In this document: positions 33,971 to 43,671 of the stretch, in pieces
Numbering within the stretch: the first letter of the stretch is position 1
Layout: the number at the start of each line of letters is the position of its first letter
From: an uncultured Desulfobacter sp.
GTDB lineage: Bacteria; Desulfobacterota; Desulfobacteria; Desulfobacterales; Desulfobacteraceae
Reading direction: 5' to 3'
Length of the DNA: 59,737 nt
NCBI RefSeq assembly: GCF_963665355.1
Contig: NZ_OY762230.1
Span: forward strand, 1-59,737
Program-made: the position numbers and the translations under genes
The notes under the pieces: model-generated
The model's input: the letters and a program-made list of their open reading frames with translations, nothing else
What the model was told of the DNA's origin: nothing
Databases searched by the model: none

Positions 33971-34735
33971 ATGTTTAAATATGCCATTGTTAAAACCCCG
34001 GCATCTACTTTAACGGCCGGCATTACCGCTTCGCCTGAACTGGGCGCCCCTGATTATGCGAAGGCGTTGGAACAGCACCAAACCTATATCCGGGCCCTTG
34101 AGGCCTGCGGGGTCGGCGTGACCGTGCTGGACCCGGACGAGAATTTTCCGGATTCCTGTTTTATTGAGGATGTGGCCGTCTGCACCCGGGCCTTTGCCAT
34201 GGTCACCCGCCCCGGCGCCCGGTCCCGGATGGGGGAACAAGAAGACACGGCAGCCGTCCTCAGCGGATTTTATGACCACATTGAGCAGATAACGGCCCCG
34301 GGCACCCTGGAAGGCGGGGATGTGATGATGGTAAAGGACCACTATTATATCGGCCTTTCGGACCGGACCAACCGGGAAGGGGCGGCGCAGCTCATTGCGG
34401 CCTTGAGTGCCCACGGGATGGACGGGTCCATGGTTGAAATGAGCGATATGCTTCACTTAAAGACCGGGTTGTCATACCTGGAAGAGAACATCCTTTTGGC
34501 GGCAGGCGAATTCAAAAATAAAAAAGAGTTCCGTTCCTTTGATATGATTGAGATTCCCGAAGAGGAGAGTTACGCGGCCAACTGCATCCGGGTCAACGAT
34601 TATGTGATTGTCCCGGAATGGTTTCCCAAAACAAGAAAATTGATCGAAGATGCCGGGCTCAAAACCATGGCCGTGGACACCTCGGAATTCAGAAAACTGG
34701 ACGGCGGGCTGAGCTGCCTGTCACTCCGGTTTTAA
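33971..34735 (+). CDS. ddaH: Dimethylargininase-like amidinohydrolase (DDAH)
   Basis: 254 aa, the normal length for bacterial DDAH. FPDSCFIEDVAVC (about residues 54-66) supplies the Asp/Glu substrate contacts, APGTLEGGDVMM the second acidic pair, SDMLHLKTGLSYL the catalytic His (about 160), and LDGGLSCLSLRF the C-terminal nucleophilic Cys (about 249). DDAH hydrolyses N-methylated arginines to citrulline and methylamines; some relatives act on arginine itself. It follows the MT2 gene by about 107 bp in the same direction. An ornithine-type aminotransferase lies 3 kb away across an insertion sequence; ddaH and rocD are often neighbours elsewhere. Confidence 0.88.
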   Translation: MFKYAIVKTPASTLTAGITASPELGAPDYAKALEQHQTYIRALEACGVGVTVLDPDENFPDSCFIEDVAVCTRAFAMVTRPGARSRMGEQEDTAAVLSGFYDHIEQITAPGTLEGGDVMMVKDHYYIGLSDRTNREGAAQLIAALSAHGMDGSMVEMSDMLHLKTGLSYLEENILLAAGEFKNKKEFRSFDMIEIPEEESYAANCIRVNDYVIVPEWFPKTRKLIEDAGLKTMAVDTSEFRKLDGGLSCLSLRF

Positions 34736-34771
34736 AATCCTTTGGGATTCGTGGGACACCATATTTAATTA

Positions 34772-36649
34772 GTGCCTGACCGGAAACCCCGATTTTGAAA
34801 TTTTCAGGGGGTCGATGTTTGACAAAACCTTAAATCTTTGTTGTTCCTGTCATCACAAACCGGGAGAAATGCTTCCATCTCTGCCGGTTTTCGGCAACTT
34901 TCTCCTTTTCCGGACGCAACTGTAGTGTTTGCCGTGTTTTTTTTAAGCAATGGCCTGTTTTAAGCTGCTTTGCGCTGTTCAGACCCTTGCAGCTTTTTTA
35001 ATCCCTTTTGTTGTATGTGATGCCCGATGATCTGGAGATTTCTTGCCAAAACCGACAGGCTCACATACCTCTTAAACCCTTGAATGCCATGATCCGGGCA
35101 TCTGTCAAGACCATGATTTTCCAGTCCGTTTATGGCAGATTCCACCGCTGAATGTTTTCTTTTAAAACGAATGAAATCTTCCGCTGTTTCTTCTTCATAT
35201 TCCGCCTTGTTGCATCTGCCTTTTTTCGGAAGCACCAAAATATCCAATCTGCCCTTCAGGTCCTTTTTGTTGCCTGGAGAGTAAAACCCTTTATCAAAAC
35301 TGCATCCTTTGAGATCAGAAAATTTGCTTTGTGCCAATGTTACCATCGCAACGGCGACTTTATCATCGGTTTCTTTCTCCATCACCCGGTGGTGCAGGAT
35401 AAAGCCATATTGGTCCTCCAGGATACATACCCGCAAGCCCAATTCCTGGGGAACACCGGCCTTGCCTTTTGAAATCCACTCCGTGTGGGGTTCGAAAATC
35501 GAAAAAATCTTGTCTTCATGGGGGATCTTTTCATCCTGTAACACCCGGCGTTTGATCAAATCAATTTGCCAAAGTGCGTAGTTGATATATGTTTGTAATT
35601 CTTCAGCTCGGGCTGCACATATAATATCGGATGCCGGTATCATTTCCACGGTCAATCGCGCCTTTTGAATATATTTTTCAGCAAGCTTGATATATGCTGT
35701 ATGGGCATCCATAATTTGCTGGACTCTTTTGGCCTTTTTCTTTTCATCCTTTGATGTGGAATGTTTCAAACGCTGGACTATTCGATAAAGCTTTTTAAAT
35801 GCTTTAATATTATACGCTGATTGCCGCCACATACTCGTTCCAATGTCCTGGCTGATAATAGCGGCAATTTGAATCATTTTTCGGACTGCATCAAAAAGCA
35901 GGTTGATATCTGTGGGATAATGAACATTGGTTTCTACAACGAATGAATCACACCGCCCAATCAAGGCTCCATCGTCCGAAGTTTTTTTTTCATCAGAAGT
36001 TTATGGCCTTCTTGCACAACCAGAGTGTTGATTTTGTCAAGAATATCTGGGGTCATAAGCCTGACATTATCTTTCAGGGTCTGAAGGGGGTAGGCGATAT
36101 CATTGTCCATCATGCCATGCCCCAGCATCTGCCTTATTGTTTTGTGGTTGTTCACCATTTCCTGGAGTTTATCATAATCCCAATTGCAATTGAGCCGAAT
36201 GACGCCCATTACAAGGATCTTCCACAGGTCCATACCGGGACGTCCATTTTTAGAATCGGTACTTTCTGGGATCATGTCCGTGAGGATATCAAAAACTTTT
36301 TGTCGAAGACTCTGGTCGCAATAGATATGTTGGAGTCCCAAAAGAAGTTTGGGGATTTCATCCCTGGCTCTCATATCAATTTTAATTTGATCGATAGGGG
36401 TCTGCCCGAATGTCATCTGTAGTTCAAAAATTTTACGCAAAACGACCTCGAAGTTCTGATGGAATGTTGAAGTTTGAATTACTATTGGCTTGTCTCACAA
36501 AACATAAATCCTATATAATTTTATAGGGTTAGATTAACATAGTAATTAGTAAAAAGCAACAAGTAATTCATATCACAACAGAAACTTCAAACGAATTTCA
36601 GCCCAGATACCCCTGGAAAATATGATGGTTCCAATTTCCGGTCAGGCAC
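34772..36649 (-). mobile_element. ISNCY-like insertion sequence, copy 3
   Basis: 1878 bp, seemingly identical to copy 1 and in the same orientation, with GTGCCTGACCGGAAA ends and the target duplication TAATTA (34766-34771, 36650-36655). It sits in the convergent gap between ddaH and the nitroreductase, so it disrupts no gene. The 200 bp from 36656 to 36856 hold nothing I can identify. Confidence 0.9.
34960..36440 (-). CDS. ISNCY-like transposase, two frames joined by a -1 frameshift
   Basis: Same gene as 2457-3937. Upstream frame 36440-35961 (159 aa), downstream frame to 34960 (about 334 aa), slip site A9 on the coding strand (T9 at 35982-35990). DSFVVETNVHYPTD and KGFYSPGNKKDLKGRL mark the catalytic part. 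The copy is intact apart from the frameshift design shared by all copies, and is probably functional. Confidence 0.85.
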
Positions 36650-36856
36650 TAATTAAGGTCAAGTACTATCGTATCCACGCCCCCAAAGCCTATTTCAAAA
36701 CAGCATTCAATAGTAAAACTATCGGGAGGCCAGATCATTAAAAATTCCCATGAGGACGACACCCACATTGAAATATCCCCAATATGGAATGTTGACCACC
36801 AGGGCTCTGATTAATCCCTTTGCCCTTTAATCGCCTGAAAGTGGCCGGTCAGGCCC

Positions 36857-37699
36857 TTATTTTGCCTGCCAGTGAATAACCGGCGGCTTTCTGGGGGGCA
36901 GTCGTAAAAACGGGTACCTGGGATATCCCAGGATCATGGCATAGTGGTGGGTATGGTTTGGGGGCAGACCGATTTCTGCCTTTAACGGGTTGTGGCCCAT
37001 GGCCTCATTAAAGGTGCCGGTCCAGCAGGTGCCAAGCCCCAGGGCTGGGGCGGCAAGGTCCAGATAGGACAGGGCCAGGGTGATATTGACCATGGCTTCA
37101 CAGGAATCCTGATCCGAAGAGGCGATCAGCAGGGCCGGCGCACCCCAGAGCAGGCCATCCAGTTTGCGGGTTTCCCAATCCTTAAGAATAGCATGATGGG
37201 CGGCGTAGCTTCCGATTTCGCCGGTGGGATTCTCTTGAATCTCTTTTTTGAGCCATCCCATGGCTGCATTCACGAAATTGTCCAGCCGGGCCCGGCCGTT
37301 GAAAACCGTCCACTCAACCTCCTGGCCGTTGCCGGCACTCGGGGCATATTGGGCGATGCGAATCAGTTTTTCGATCACGGCCGGTTCCACGGCTTTTCGC
37401 TTATAGACCCGAACGCTTCTTCTGGACCTTAAAAACTGGATCATCTGTTTTTCATTGATGGTCAAATCCGGTTCAATGGCCGGGCAGGTGTCCAAGGTGA
37501 TGTTTCCGTTGGTGATCGCACCGGCAGGGCAGATGGCCACACACTGCCCGCATCCCATGCACATTTCCTTTTCGGAATCCAACACCACCGGATAGCCGCC
37601 GGATTCAGAAGAGACATGGAAGATGGATGGGCATATGGCGGCGCAGCGGCCGTCCCTGACGCATTTTTCTTTGTCGATTATGATATCATCAATTCCCAT
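36857..37699 (-). CDS. Nitroreductase-family protein with N-terminal 2[4Fe-4S] ferredoxin domain
   Basis: 280 aa. Residues 1-65 are a ferredoxin with two Cys motifs (CVRDGRCAAICPSIF and CMGCGQCVAICPAGAI). From about 80 a nitroreductase domain follows: FLRSRRSVRVYKRKAV, AQYAPSAGNGQEVEWTV (FMN contact), DLAAPALGLGTCWTGTFNEA and YAMILGYPRYPF. Such fusions are common in anaerobes and reduce nitro-, quinone- or unsaturated substrates with ferredoxin electrons. I start at 37699 (MGIDDI) because GAGGAGG lies at the right distance; the frame is open 15 codons further. It is convergent with ddaH and about 90 bp downstream of the aminotransferase in the same direction. Confidence 0.87.
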   Translation of the reverse strand: MGIDDIIIDKEKCVRDGRCAAICPSIFHVSSESGGYPVVLDSEKEMCMGCGQCVAICPAGAITNGNITLDTCPAIEPDLTINEKQMIQFLRSRRSVRVYKRKAVEPAVIEKLIRIAQYAPSAGNGQEVEWTVFNGRARLDNFVNAAMGWLKKEIQENPTGEIGSYAAHHAILKDWETRKLDGLLWGAPALLIASSDQDSCEAMVNITLALSYLDLAAPALGLGTCWTGTFNEAMGHNPLKAEIGLPPNHTHHYAMILGYPRYPFLRLPPRKPPVIHWQAK

Positions 37700-37790
37700 G
37701 GGCCATGCCTCCTCAAGCCGTATAACCACCAAATTTAAATTCAAGAAACCAATATCTTTAAAATTAGGCCGAATTTCAAGGAATTTCCTG

Positions 37791-38999
37791 CTATTTTAAA
37801 TTTTTAAAGGCCTGGTTGATTTTTTCAACGGCCCAGTCAATATCGGCCTTTCCAATGATCAGGGGCGGGGCGAAGCGGATGGTATAGGTGTGGGTTTCCT
37901 TGCACAGGATACCCATGTGGGAAAGATCCTCACAAATGGCCCGGGCACCGCCTTTTGTCCCCTCATGAAGTTCAACGGCGATCATCAGGCCGATCCCCCG
38001 TATTTCCTTGATGGCCGGGTGTTTGATTTTGTTGAGCTGATCCAGAAAATAGGTGCCCATCTGTGCCGCATTTTCCACCATATTTTCTTCAACCAGAACC
38101 GTTAAAGCCATGCGGGCCACGGCACAGGCCATGGGGTTGCCGCCAAAGGTGGAGCCGTGCTGGCCCGGCTGAAGCAGCCCGAGTACCGCCTCATTGGAGA
38201 GCACCGCAGAGACCGGGTAGAATCCGCCGGACAACGCCTTGCCGATGAGGGTCAGGTCGGCCTGAACCCCTTCGTGTTCTTCGGCCAAAAGCTTGCCGGT
38301 CCGGCCAAGGCCGGTCTGGATTTCATCTAAAATCATCAGGATATTGTTCCGGGTGCAGATCTTTCGAACTTTCTTTAAATATCCCCTGGGCGGGATGATA
38401 ACACCGGCTTCTCCCTGGATGGGTTCCACTAAAAAGGCCACGGTGTCGGGGGTGATGGCATCTTCAAGGGCCGCGGCATCCCCAAAGGGAATGGTGACAA
38501 ACCCCGGGGTAAAGGGGCCGAAATTTTCCCGGGCGTTGTCGTCGGTGGAGAACCCGATGATGGACAGGGTCCGGCCGTGAAAATTGTTTTGGCATACGAT
38601 GATCTGAGCCTGGTCTCTGGCAATCCCTTTGGATTCATATCCCCATTTTCTGGCACACTTGATCACGGTTTCAACGGCCTCAGCCCCGGAGTTCATGGGC
38701 AGCACCTTGTGGGAGTTGGTCAGGCGGCACAACTGCTCATACAAAAGGGGCAGCTGGTCATTGCGGAAGGCCCGGGAGGTCAGGGTCAGTTTATCGGCCT
38801 GTTCCAGCATGGCCTGACGGATCTTGGGGTGGCAGTGGCCCTGGTTCACGGCGGAATAGGCAGACAGGCAGTCCAGGTATCGGTTGCCGTCCACATCCCA
38901 TACCCAGATGCCTTCGCCCCGGCAAAGAACAATGTCCAGGGGTTTGTAGTTTCTGGCACCGTAACGGTCTTCAAGGTCGATATATTCTTTTGTCTTCAT
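37791..38999 (-). CDS. rocD: Ornithine--oxo-acid aminotransferase (class III)
   Basis: 402 aa PLP enzyme. [56 protein letters not shown] (PLP phosphate), [51 protein letters not shown] (Asp to PLP nitrogen), [17 protein letters not shown] (Schiff-base Lys) and [19 protein letters not shown] are all present and match ornithine aminotransferase closely. It converts ornithine and 2-oxoglutarate to glutamate semialdehyde and glutamate. The start at 38999 fits AAAGGC better than the in-frame ATG at 39014. Its nearness to ddaH suggests arginine/ornithine catabolism. Confidence 0.85.
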   Translation of the reverse strand: MKTKEYIDLEDRYGARNYKPLDIVLCRGEGIWVWDVDGNRYLDCLSAYSAVNQGHCHPKIRQAMLEQADKLTLTSRAFRNDQLPLLYEQLCRLTNSHKVLPMNSGAEAVETVIKCARKWGYESKGIARDQAQIIVCQNNFHGRTLSIIGFSTDDNARENFGPFTPGFVTIPFGDAAALEDAITPDTVAFLVEPIQGEAGVIIPPRGYLKKVRKICTRNNILMILDEIQTGLGRTGKLLAEEHEGVQADLTLIGKALSGGFYPVSAVLSNEAVLGLLQPGQHGSTFGGNPMACAVARMALTVLVEENMVENAAQMGTYFLDQLNKIKHPAIKEIRGIGLMIAVELHEGTKGGARAICEDLSHMGILCKETHTYTIRFAPPLIIGKADIDWAVEKINQAFKNLK

Positions 39000-39149
39000 G
39001 GCTTTGCCTTTCATGGATGGGGTGCAAACGCCTTATGCCCGATTTTTTTTCAAGATAAATATAAGCACAGGGTTTTTATTTTTATAATATTACAGTATTA
39101 AACAGACCGGTCAAATCATTTTAAGACATCCAAAGGATGAGAAAAACTC

Positions 39150-40091
39150 ATGCAAAATCCCCATATCTGCCATCTGCCGTCCCTGAACGGGCTCAAGGCG
39201 TTTGAGGCGGCCGCGCGGCATCTGTCCTTTACCCGGGCGGCCCGGGAACTGAGCGTGACCCAGGGCGCGGTGAGCCGCCAGGTCAAGCTTCTGGAAACCG
39301 CGCTTAACGTGGTGCTGTTCCACAGGCATCACCGGGAACTTGTCCTGACCGATCAGGGCAGGGTGCTTTCCCGGGACCTTGCCCGGGCCTTTGACATTAT
39401 CTCCAATGCCCTGGAGCGCCTGACCCGCCATCCCCATGATTTAAACTTAAAGGTTCACCCCACCTTTGCCATCCGCTGGCTGATTCCAAAGCTTCATCTC
39501 TTTCAGGCCCTTTACCCGGACATCCAGGTCCGGTTTACCACATCCAGTGTCAATGTGGATTTTTCAAGGGAGAATTTTGATGCGGGCATCACCCATCTGG
39601 GTGAAAAAATCCCCGGCGTGAACCGGCAGGTGATTCTCACGGAACAGCTCGTTGTGGTCTGTTCTCCCAAACTCGCCCGGGGTAATCCCGGCCTTTGCCG
39701 CCCTGGAGACTTGAAACACCACATGCTGCTCCATAACAGCCCCGATTTAAAGGAGTGGGCCGCATGGGCCGACCAGAACGGCGTGCCGGATCTTCCCCTG
39801 GATAAAGGGCAGGTGTTTGAGGTGGATGATGCCGCTCTCCAGGCTGCCACGGCAGGCATAGGGGTGGCATTGGGGGATCTGTTTCTGATAAGGGAGGAAC
39901 TGGCCTCCGGCCGGCTGGCAGCGCCCTTTGGCCTTGCCACGATAAAAACAGGCGGTTACTATTTTTCATGGCCTGATTCTCATCAAACCACACAGGGCGT
40001 TCAATTGTTCAAAGAATGGTTGACCAAAGCCCTTTTGCTGGATCAAAAAAGAGACCGGACGGCTTTGCAGGGGGTAGGGGGAATAAAATAA
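39150..40091 (+). CDS. LysR-family regulator (GcvA-like)
   Basis: 313 aa. The winged HTH LNGLKAFEAAARHLSFTRAA with LSVTQGAVSRQVKLLE (residues 10-48) is the GcvA-type LysR signature. The effector domain includes HPTFAIRWLIPKLHLFQALY, VQVRF-like IQVRFTTSSVNVDFSRENFD and GIGVALGDLFLIREELASGR. It is divergent from the aminotransferase gene (150-bp gap), the usual layout for control of its neighbour. An amino-acid-type effector is likely but not shown. Confidence 0.88.
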   Translation: MQNPHICHLPSLNGLKAFEAAARHLSFTRAARELSVTQGAVSRQVKLLETALNVVLFHRHHRELVLTDQGRVLSRDLARAFDIISNALERLTRHPHDLNLKVHPTFAIRWLIPKLHLFQALYPDIQVRFTTSSVNVDFSRENFDAGITHLGEKIPGVNRQVILTEQLVVVCSPKLARGNPGLCRPGDLKHHMLLHNSPDLKEWAAWADQNGVPDLPLDKGQVFEVDDAALQAATAGIGVALGDLFLIREELASGRLAAPFGLATIKTGGYYFSWPDSHQTTQGVQLFKEWLTKALLLDQKRDRTALQGVGGIK

Positions 40092-40107
40092 ACCCGGGCG
40101 TGAGGGA

Positions 40108-40560
40108 TTATTTTCCTTTTTTGACTTCCAGATTTTTTAACGCATGGTTCAGGAGTTTTTGAAACTGGTCCGCCTCCTCTTTGGTCATGCCCTTTATCAA
40201 CAGAAGGTCCTGGCTGTCCCTTCCTTTTTCAATAATGGTTTGGGCACAATGAAGTCCGGGTTTTGTAAGCGTCAGGCATTTGTTCCGGGCATCAATGGTG
40301 CTTTGTTTGCTTGAGATAAGCCCTTTATCCTGGAGCCGCTTTATGACGCCTGAAACGGCAGGGTTACTGACCATAAGGTATTCTTCAAGGGATTTTTGAT
40401 TTATTTCCTTATTGTCCATGTTATCGTACAGAAACATGAGAATATCACATTGGGTTGCGGTGATGTCAAAGGTGGAGAGCCATTGGGTTCGGTTTTTGTT
40501 CAGGTAGGAGTATAGTCGTTTGATCCGTAAGACATTATTAAGCGTACGGTGTGAATTCAT
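40108..40560 (-). CDS. MarR-family transcriptional regulator
   Basis: 150 aa. Dimerisation helices flank a winged HTH: TATQCDILMFLYDNMDNKEI, NQKSLEEYLMVSNPAVSGVI (recognition helix), KRLQDKGLISSKQSTIDARN (wing, with conserved Asp-Arg) and CLTLTKPGLHCAQTI. MarR proteins are dimeric repressors released by small molecules. It overlaps the molybdopterin oxidoreductase remnant at 40557-40560, so it may once have controlled that operon. Confidence 0.88.
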   Translation of the reverse strand: MNSHRTLNNVLRIKRLYSYLNKNRTQWLSTFDITATQCDILMFLYDNMDNKEINQKSLEEYLMVSNPAVSGVIKRLQDKGLISSKQSTIDARNKCLTLTKPGLHCAQTIIEKGRDSQDLLLIKGMTKEEADQFQKLLNHALKNLEVKKGK

Positions 40561-40966
40561 TGCGGGATTTTCCTTCGGGCCGCCTTGACGATATCTTCTG
40601 CCGGGACCCAGGTGATTTGGGAGACTTTTTGTACCGGGTATTCCTGAACCCGTTGTTTGAGTTCGTCAAAGCCGTGGGTCCATTTCTCGACAAACTCCTT
40701 ATCATAAAGGTTTTCATTGATAATGACATTGAGCAGTCCCAGGGCCAGCGCGCCGTCTGTCCCGGGACGGGGACGCAGCCACAGGTCGGCACGGGTAGCG
40801 GCCCAGGACATGCGCGGGTCAATCACCACCAGTTTTTCAAAACATATTCCGTTACGGTGATTCCGAAGGTATCCGCAGGGAGACTGTGCTCTTGCTGGCA
40901 GGCCACCTCACAGCTATGGCACCCCGTACAATAATGATAGTCGATGAGTAACCCATACTGCTCCAT
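40557..40966 (-). pseudogene. Fused remnants of a molybdopterin oxidoreductase operon
   Basis: From 40966 the minus strand reads MEQYGLLIDYHYCTGCHSCE then VACQQEHSLP, the start of a DmsB-like 4Fe-4S electron-transfer subunit, preceded by GGAGGGAATAACCT. After about 45 codons it meets, out of frame, VVIDPRMSWAATRADLWLRP with PGTDGALALGLLNVIINENL (40829-40557), an internal piece of the catalytic molybdopterin subunit (the ID-PR-x-T...A-x-W-x-x-x-R-PGTD block). The rest of both subunits is gone, so an internal deletion fused two genes. No function is expected. Confidence 0.8.
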
Positions 40967-41067
40967 AGGTTATTCCCTCCATTTGGGCTCGGGTGAATCA
41001 AGGGTGATTTGTATAACACGTTATGTATTTCAAGATACAATAAGGCCATTCCCCGGTCAACTGTTTT

Positions 41068-41970
41068 TTAATCGCCAGTTGACAGACCGGACCGCTTTGC
41101 AAGGTTTAACGCGTCTTTGTATTCTAAGGCTGAGACCTGTCTTGACAGTTCAGGCAGGGTGCGGGCCCGGTACATGGGCCGGTATTGGGACATGACATTG
41201 ATCCGGCAGTTTGGGGAGACATTCCGGCTTAAAAATTCTACCACTTCACGGGTGCCGGCCAGGTTTTCAGGCAACACCAGGTGGCGGACAAGAAGACCGT
41301 AAACGGCAATGCCCTTTGAATCGGTTTTAAGATTCCCGACCTGATGGAACATTTCCGTTACGGCCTGCCGGGCGACGGACGGATAATCCCGGGCGTTGCA
41401 GATTTTTTGGGCGATGTCCGGGTCCCAGAATTTAAAATCCGGAAGGTAAATATCCACAATCCCGTCCAGGATTTTGAGGGCTTCAAGGCGTTCATACCCT
41501 GATGAGTTGTATATCAAAGGAAGCGTCAGGCCGTTCCGGGCCGCAATATCGAGTTCTTCAAGGATAAAGGGCAGGAAATGCCCCGGGGTGACCAGGTTGA
41601 TGTTGTGGCATCCGGCCTTTTGAAGGGCCAGCATGACCGAAGCCAACTGGCCGGTTTGGGCCCTTTGGCCCTGGCCCTGGATGCTGATGTCATGGTTCTG
41701 GCAGAAAAGGCACCGCAAGCTGCAATGGGTAAAAAAAATGGTGCCCGAGCCCTGGGTCCCGGACAAGGGGGGCTCTTCACCAAAGTGGGGACAGTAACTT
41801 GAAATTTCCAGAACGTTTGAAGCCCTGCAGACCCCGGTCTGATCCCGGGCACGGTCCACTTGGCATTCCCTGGGGCACAGGCAGCAGCTTTCCATCAGGT
41901 CATAGGCCTGTTTGATTTTTTGTTTCAGGCGTCCCTGACGCCTTGTTTCAATGTACCGGGCCTGGGGCAT
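41068..41970 (-). CDS. Radical SAM protein, PflA/PflX-like
   Basis: 300 aa. An N-terminal Cys-rich segment (ESCCLCPRECQVDRARDQTG, CRASN) precedes the radical-SAM cluster motif FFTHCSLRCLFCQNHDIS (CxxxxCxxC-like, about residues 80-98). Then come INLVTPGHFLPFILEEL, LPLIYNSSGYERLEALKIL, VDIYLPDFKFWDPDIAQKI and LVRHLVLPENLAGTREVVEF. This matches the family annotated as putative pyruvate formate-lyase activating enzyme (PflX type), which uses S-adenosylmethionine and a 4Fe-4S cluster. The partner protein is unknown. The next gene upstream lies 16 bp away, so the two may be co-transcribed. Confidence 0.85.
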   Translation of the reverse strand: MPQARYIETRRQGRLKQKIKQAYDLMESCCLCPRECQVDRARDQTGVCRASNVLEISSYCPHFGEEPPLSGTQGSGTIFFTHCSLRCLFCQNHDISIQGQGQRAQTGQLASVMLALQKAGCHNINLVTPGHFLPFILEELDIAARNGLTLPLIYNSSGYERLEALKILDGIVDIYLPDFKFWDPDIAQKICNARDYPSVARQAVTEMFHQVGNLKTDSKGIAVYGLLVRHLVLPENLAGTREVVEFLSRNVSPNCRINVMSQYRPMYRARTLPELSRQVSALEYKDALNLAKRSGLSTGD

Positions 41971-41986
41971 AAATATATCCGGATAG

Positions 41987-42865
41987 CTAAGATTTAGAAA
42001 ATTCTTCGGCGTGCCGGTTCAAGGCATTGAGAATTTTAAGGGTGTTTTTTCCGGGCCGGCCGTCCTTGATAACGGTATCGTCAATTTGAATCACCGGAAC
42101 CACGCCCTTGTTGGTGCCCGTGATAAAGACCTCATCTGCCTTGAGAAGATCCTTTAACAGCAGTTTTTCTTCTTTTATCTCGAACATATCGGCACCAAGG
42201 GTCATGATCAGTTCCCGGGTGATGCCCTTAAGAATGCCGGAGCCTGCCGTTACCAGGCAATTGCCGAAAAAGGCAAATAAATTGGAGGTGGTGCATTCAA
42301 GGGCCTCCCCGGCTGAATTCACATACAGGGCCTCCATGGCCCCCACGGTTTTGGCTTTTTTAAGGGCCAGGGCCGCCGGGACGTAAGAGGTCACCTTGGC
42401 CCCGGGAATGGATCTTTCCCGTTCAACGGTGATAATCTTGGCCCCATCGGTGTACCATTCTTCGGGCAGTTTGGTAATGGGGGTAACCAGAACAATGAGG
42501 CGGGGCCGGCCCTTGGGATTTAAAAAGTCAGGGCTGGAACCGCCGGTGATGACAATCCGGATATTGGCCTCATCCATTTCGCTGTCATCGGGGCGGCCGG
42601 CACCTGATAAAGAACCGTTGAAATTTTTTTCAATGGTTTCAAGAACGATTTCTTTGATCCGGTCCTCATCCCAGGGCAGGGTCAAGCCGATCTGGGCGGC
42701 GGAATGCTGGAGCCGCCTGATATGTTCATTTAAAAAAAAGGGTCTGCCGTTATAGGTCCGCATGATGTCGCACACACCATATCCCCTGAGCACAGCAAGG
42801 TCATCAACTGGAATGACGGCCTGATCTGCCGGGACAAACCGGCCGTCCACATAATAGGTCTTCAT
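41987..42865 (-). CDS. Aminotransferase class IV (IlvE / D-amino-acid transaminase-like)
   Basis: 292 aa PLP enzyme of fold type IV. YYVDGRFVPADQAVIPVDDL, RGYGVCDIMRTYNGRPFFLN and EHIRRLQHSAAQIGL are at the N-terminus, SIPGAKVTSYVPAALALKKA carries the Schiff-base Lys, and EALECTTSNLFAFFGNCLVT plus ILKGITRELIMTL follow. Branched-chain, D-amino-acid and 4-amino-4-deoxychorismate enzymes share this fold; the sequence does not separate them firmly, though the spacing favours IlvE/Dat. It is upstream of and in line with the radical SAM gene. Confidence 0.85.
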   Translation of the reverse strand: MKTYYVDGRFVPADQAVIPVDDLAVLRGYGVCDIMRTYNGRPFFLNEHIRRLQHSAAQIGLTLPWDEDRIKEIVLETIEKNFNGSLSGAGRPDDSEMDEANIRIVITGGSSPDFLNPKGRPRLIVLVTPITKLPEEWYTDGAKIITVERERSIPGAKVTSYVPAALALKKAKTVGAMEALYVNSAGEALECTTSNLFAFFGNCLVTAGSGILKGITRELIMTLGADMFEIKEEKLLLKDLLKADEVFITGTNKGVVPVIQIDDTVIKDGRPGKNTLKILNALNRHAEEFSKS

Positions 42866-42949
42866 GGGGCAAACTCCTTGAAGTCGGATTTAATATTTTC
42901 TATAGTAAGGGAATAAATACAACCATTACCAGGATTATCAAGGGATAAA

Positions 42950-43666
42950 ATGGAATTTTTTTCAGGAATTCAATATAACATCAAAGGACTGCTTCTTTCT
43001 TTAAAAACCCCTTCACTACTGTTGCTCGGGCTGCTCAGATTTTTTGTGGTGTTTGCCTTGACCCTTTCTTTAAGCGGGTTAATTTTGCTTCATCATGACA
43101 ATATTCTGTCCATGATATGGACGGCACCCGACGGCGGGTGGCTGATATATGTCTGGCATGTGGCCTCCTGGCTGCTGTCCTTGTTTCTGGCCGGCATTGC
43201 CATGATCATTGCTTACCTCATTGCCCAGTTGTTTTTCTGTGTGTTTATCATGGACTATATGTCCAGGATTACAGAAAGACTGGTTCTAGGCCATGAAAAA
43301 CATCCGGTTCAGGCCTCCTGGGTGGCTTTTTTCATTTATCTGATCAGGCAGGAAATCCCCCGAGCCGTGATCCCGGTGCTGATCAGTATTGTAATCATGG
43401 GGCTTGGCCTGTTCACCCCCATCAGTCCTGCGATTTTGATCATCTCCGCCATGGCCGGGGCCATGTTTATGGCCTGGGACAATACCGACCTTGTGCCGGC
43501 CCGGCGGATGAAACCCTTTTCCGAAAGGCTTGGCTTTTTAAAGCGTCATCTGCTGTTTCACCTGGGATTCGGGCTTTTGTTTCTCATCCCCTGGCTGAAT
43601 ATCCTTATCCTTTCTTTTGCGCCGGTGGGGGCCACTTTGTATGTGATTGACAAAGAAGACCGGTAA
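42950..43666 (+). CDS. EI24-domain / CysZ-like integral membrane protein
   Basis: 238 aa. MEFFSGIQYNIKGLLLSLKT, then hydrophobic spans LLLLGLLRFFVVFALTLSLS, WHVASWLLSLFLAGIAMII, IPVLISIVIMGLGLFTPI, ILIISAMAGAMFMAWDNTDL and LLFHLGFGLLFLIPWLNILI. EI24/CysZ proteins have this plan (four to six membrane segments, conserved RR-MKPF near the fifth); CysZ carries sulfate in some bacteria, but the family role is mostly unknown. The next gene begins 6 bp after the stop, suggesting co-expression. Confidence 0.8.
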   Translation: MEFFSGIQYNIKGLLLSLKTPSLLLLGLLRFFVVFALTLSLSGLILLHHDNILSMIWTAPDGGWLIYVWHVASWLLSLFLAGIAMIIAYLIAQLFFCVFIMDYMSRITERLVLGHEKHPVQASWVAFFIYLIRQEIPRAVIPVLISIVIMGLGLFTPISPAILIISAMAGAMFMAWDNTDLVPARRMKPFSERLGFLKRHLLFHLGFGLLFLIPWLNILILSFAPVGATLYVIDKEDR

Positions 43667-43671
43667 CTGTC

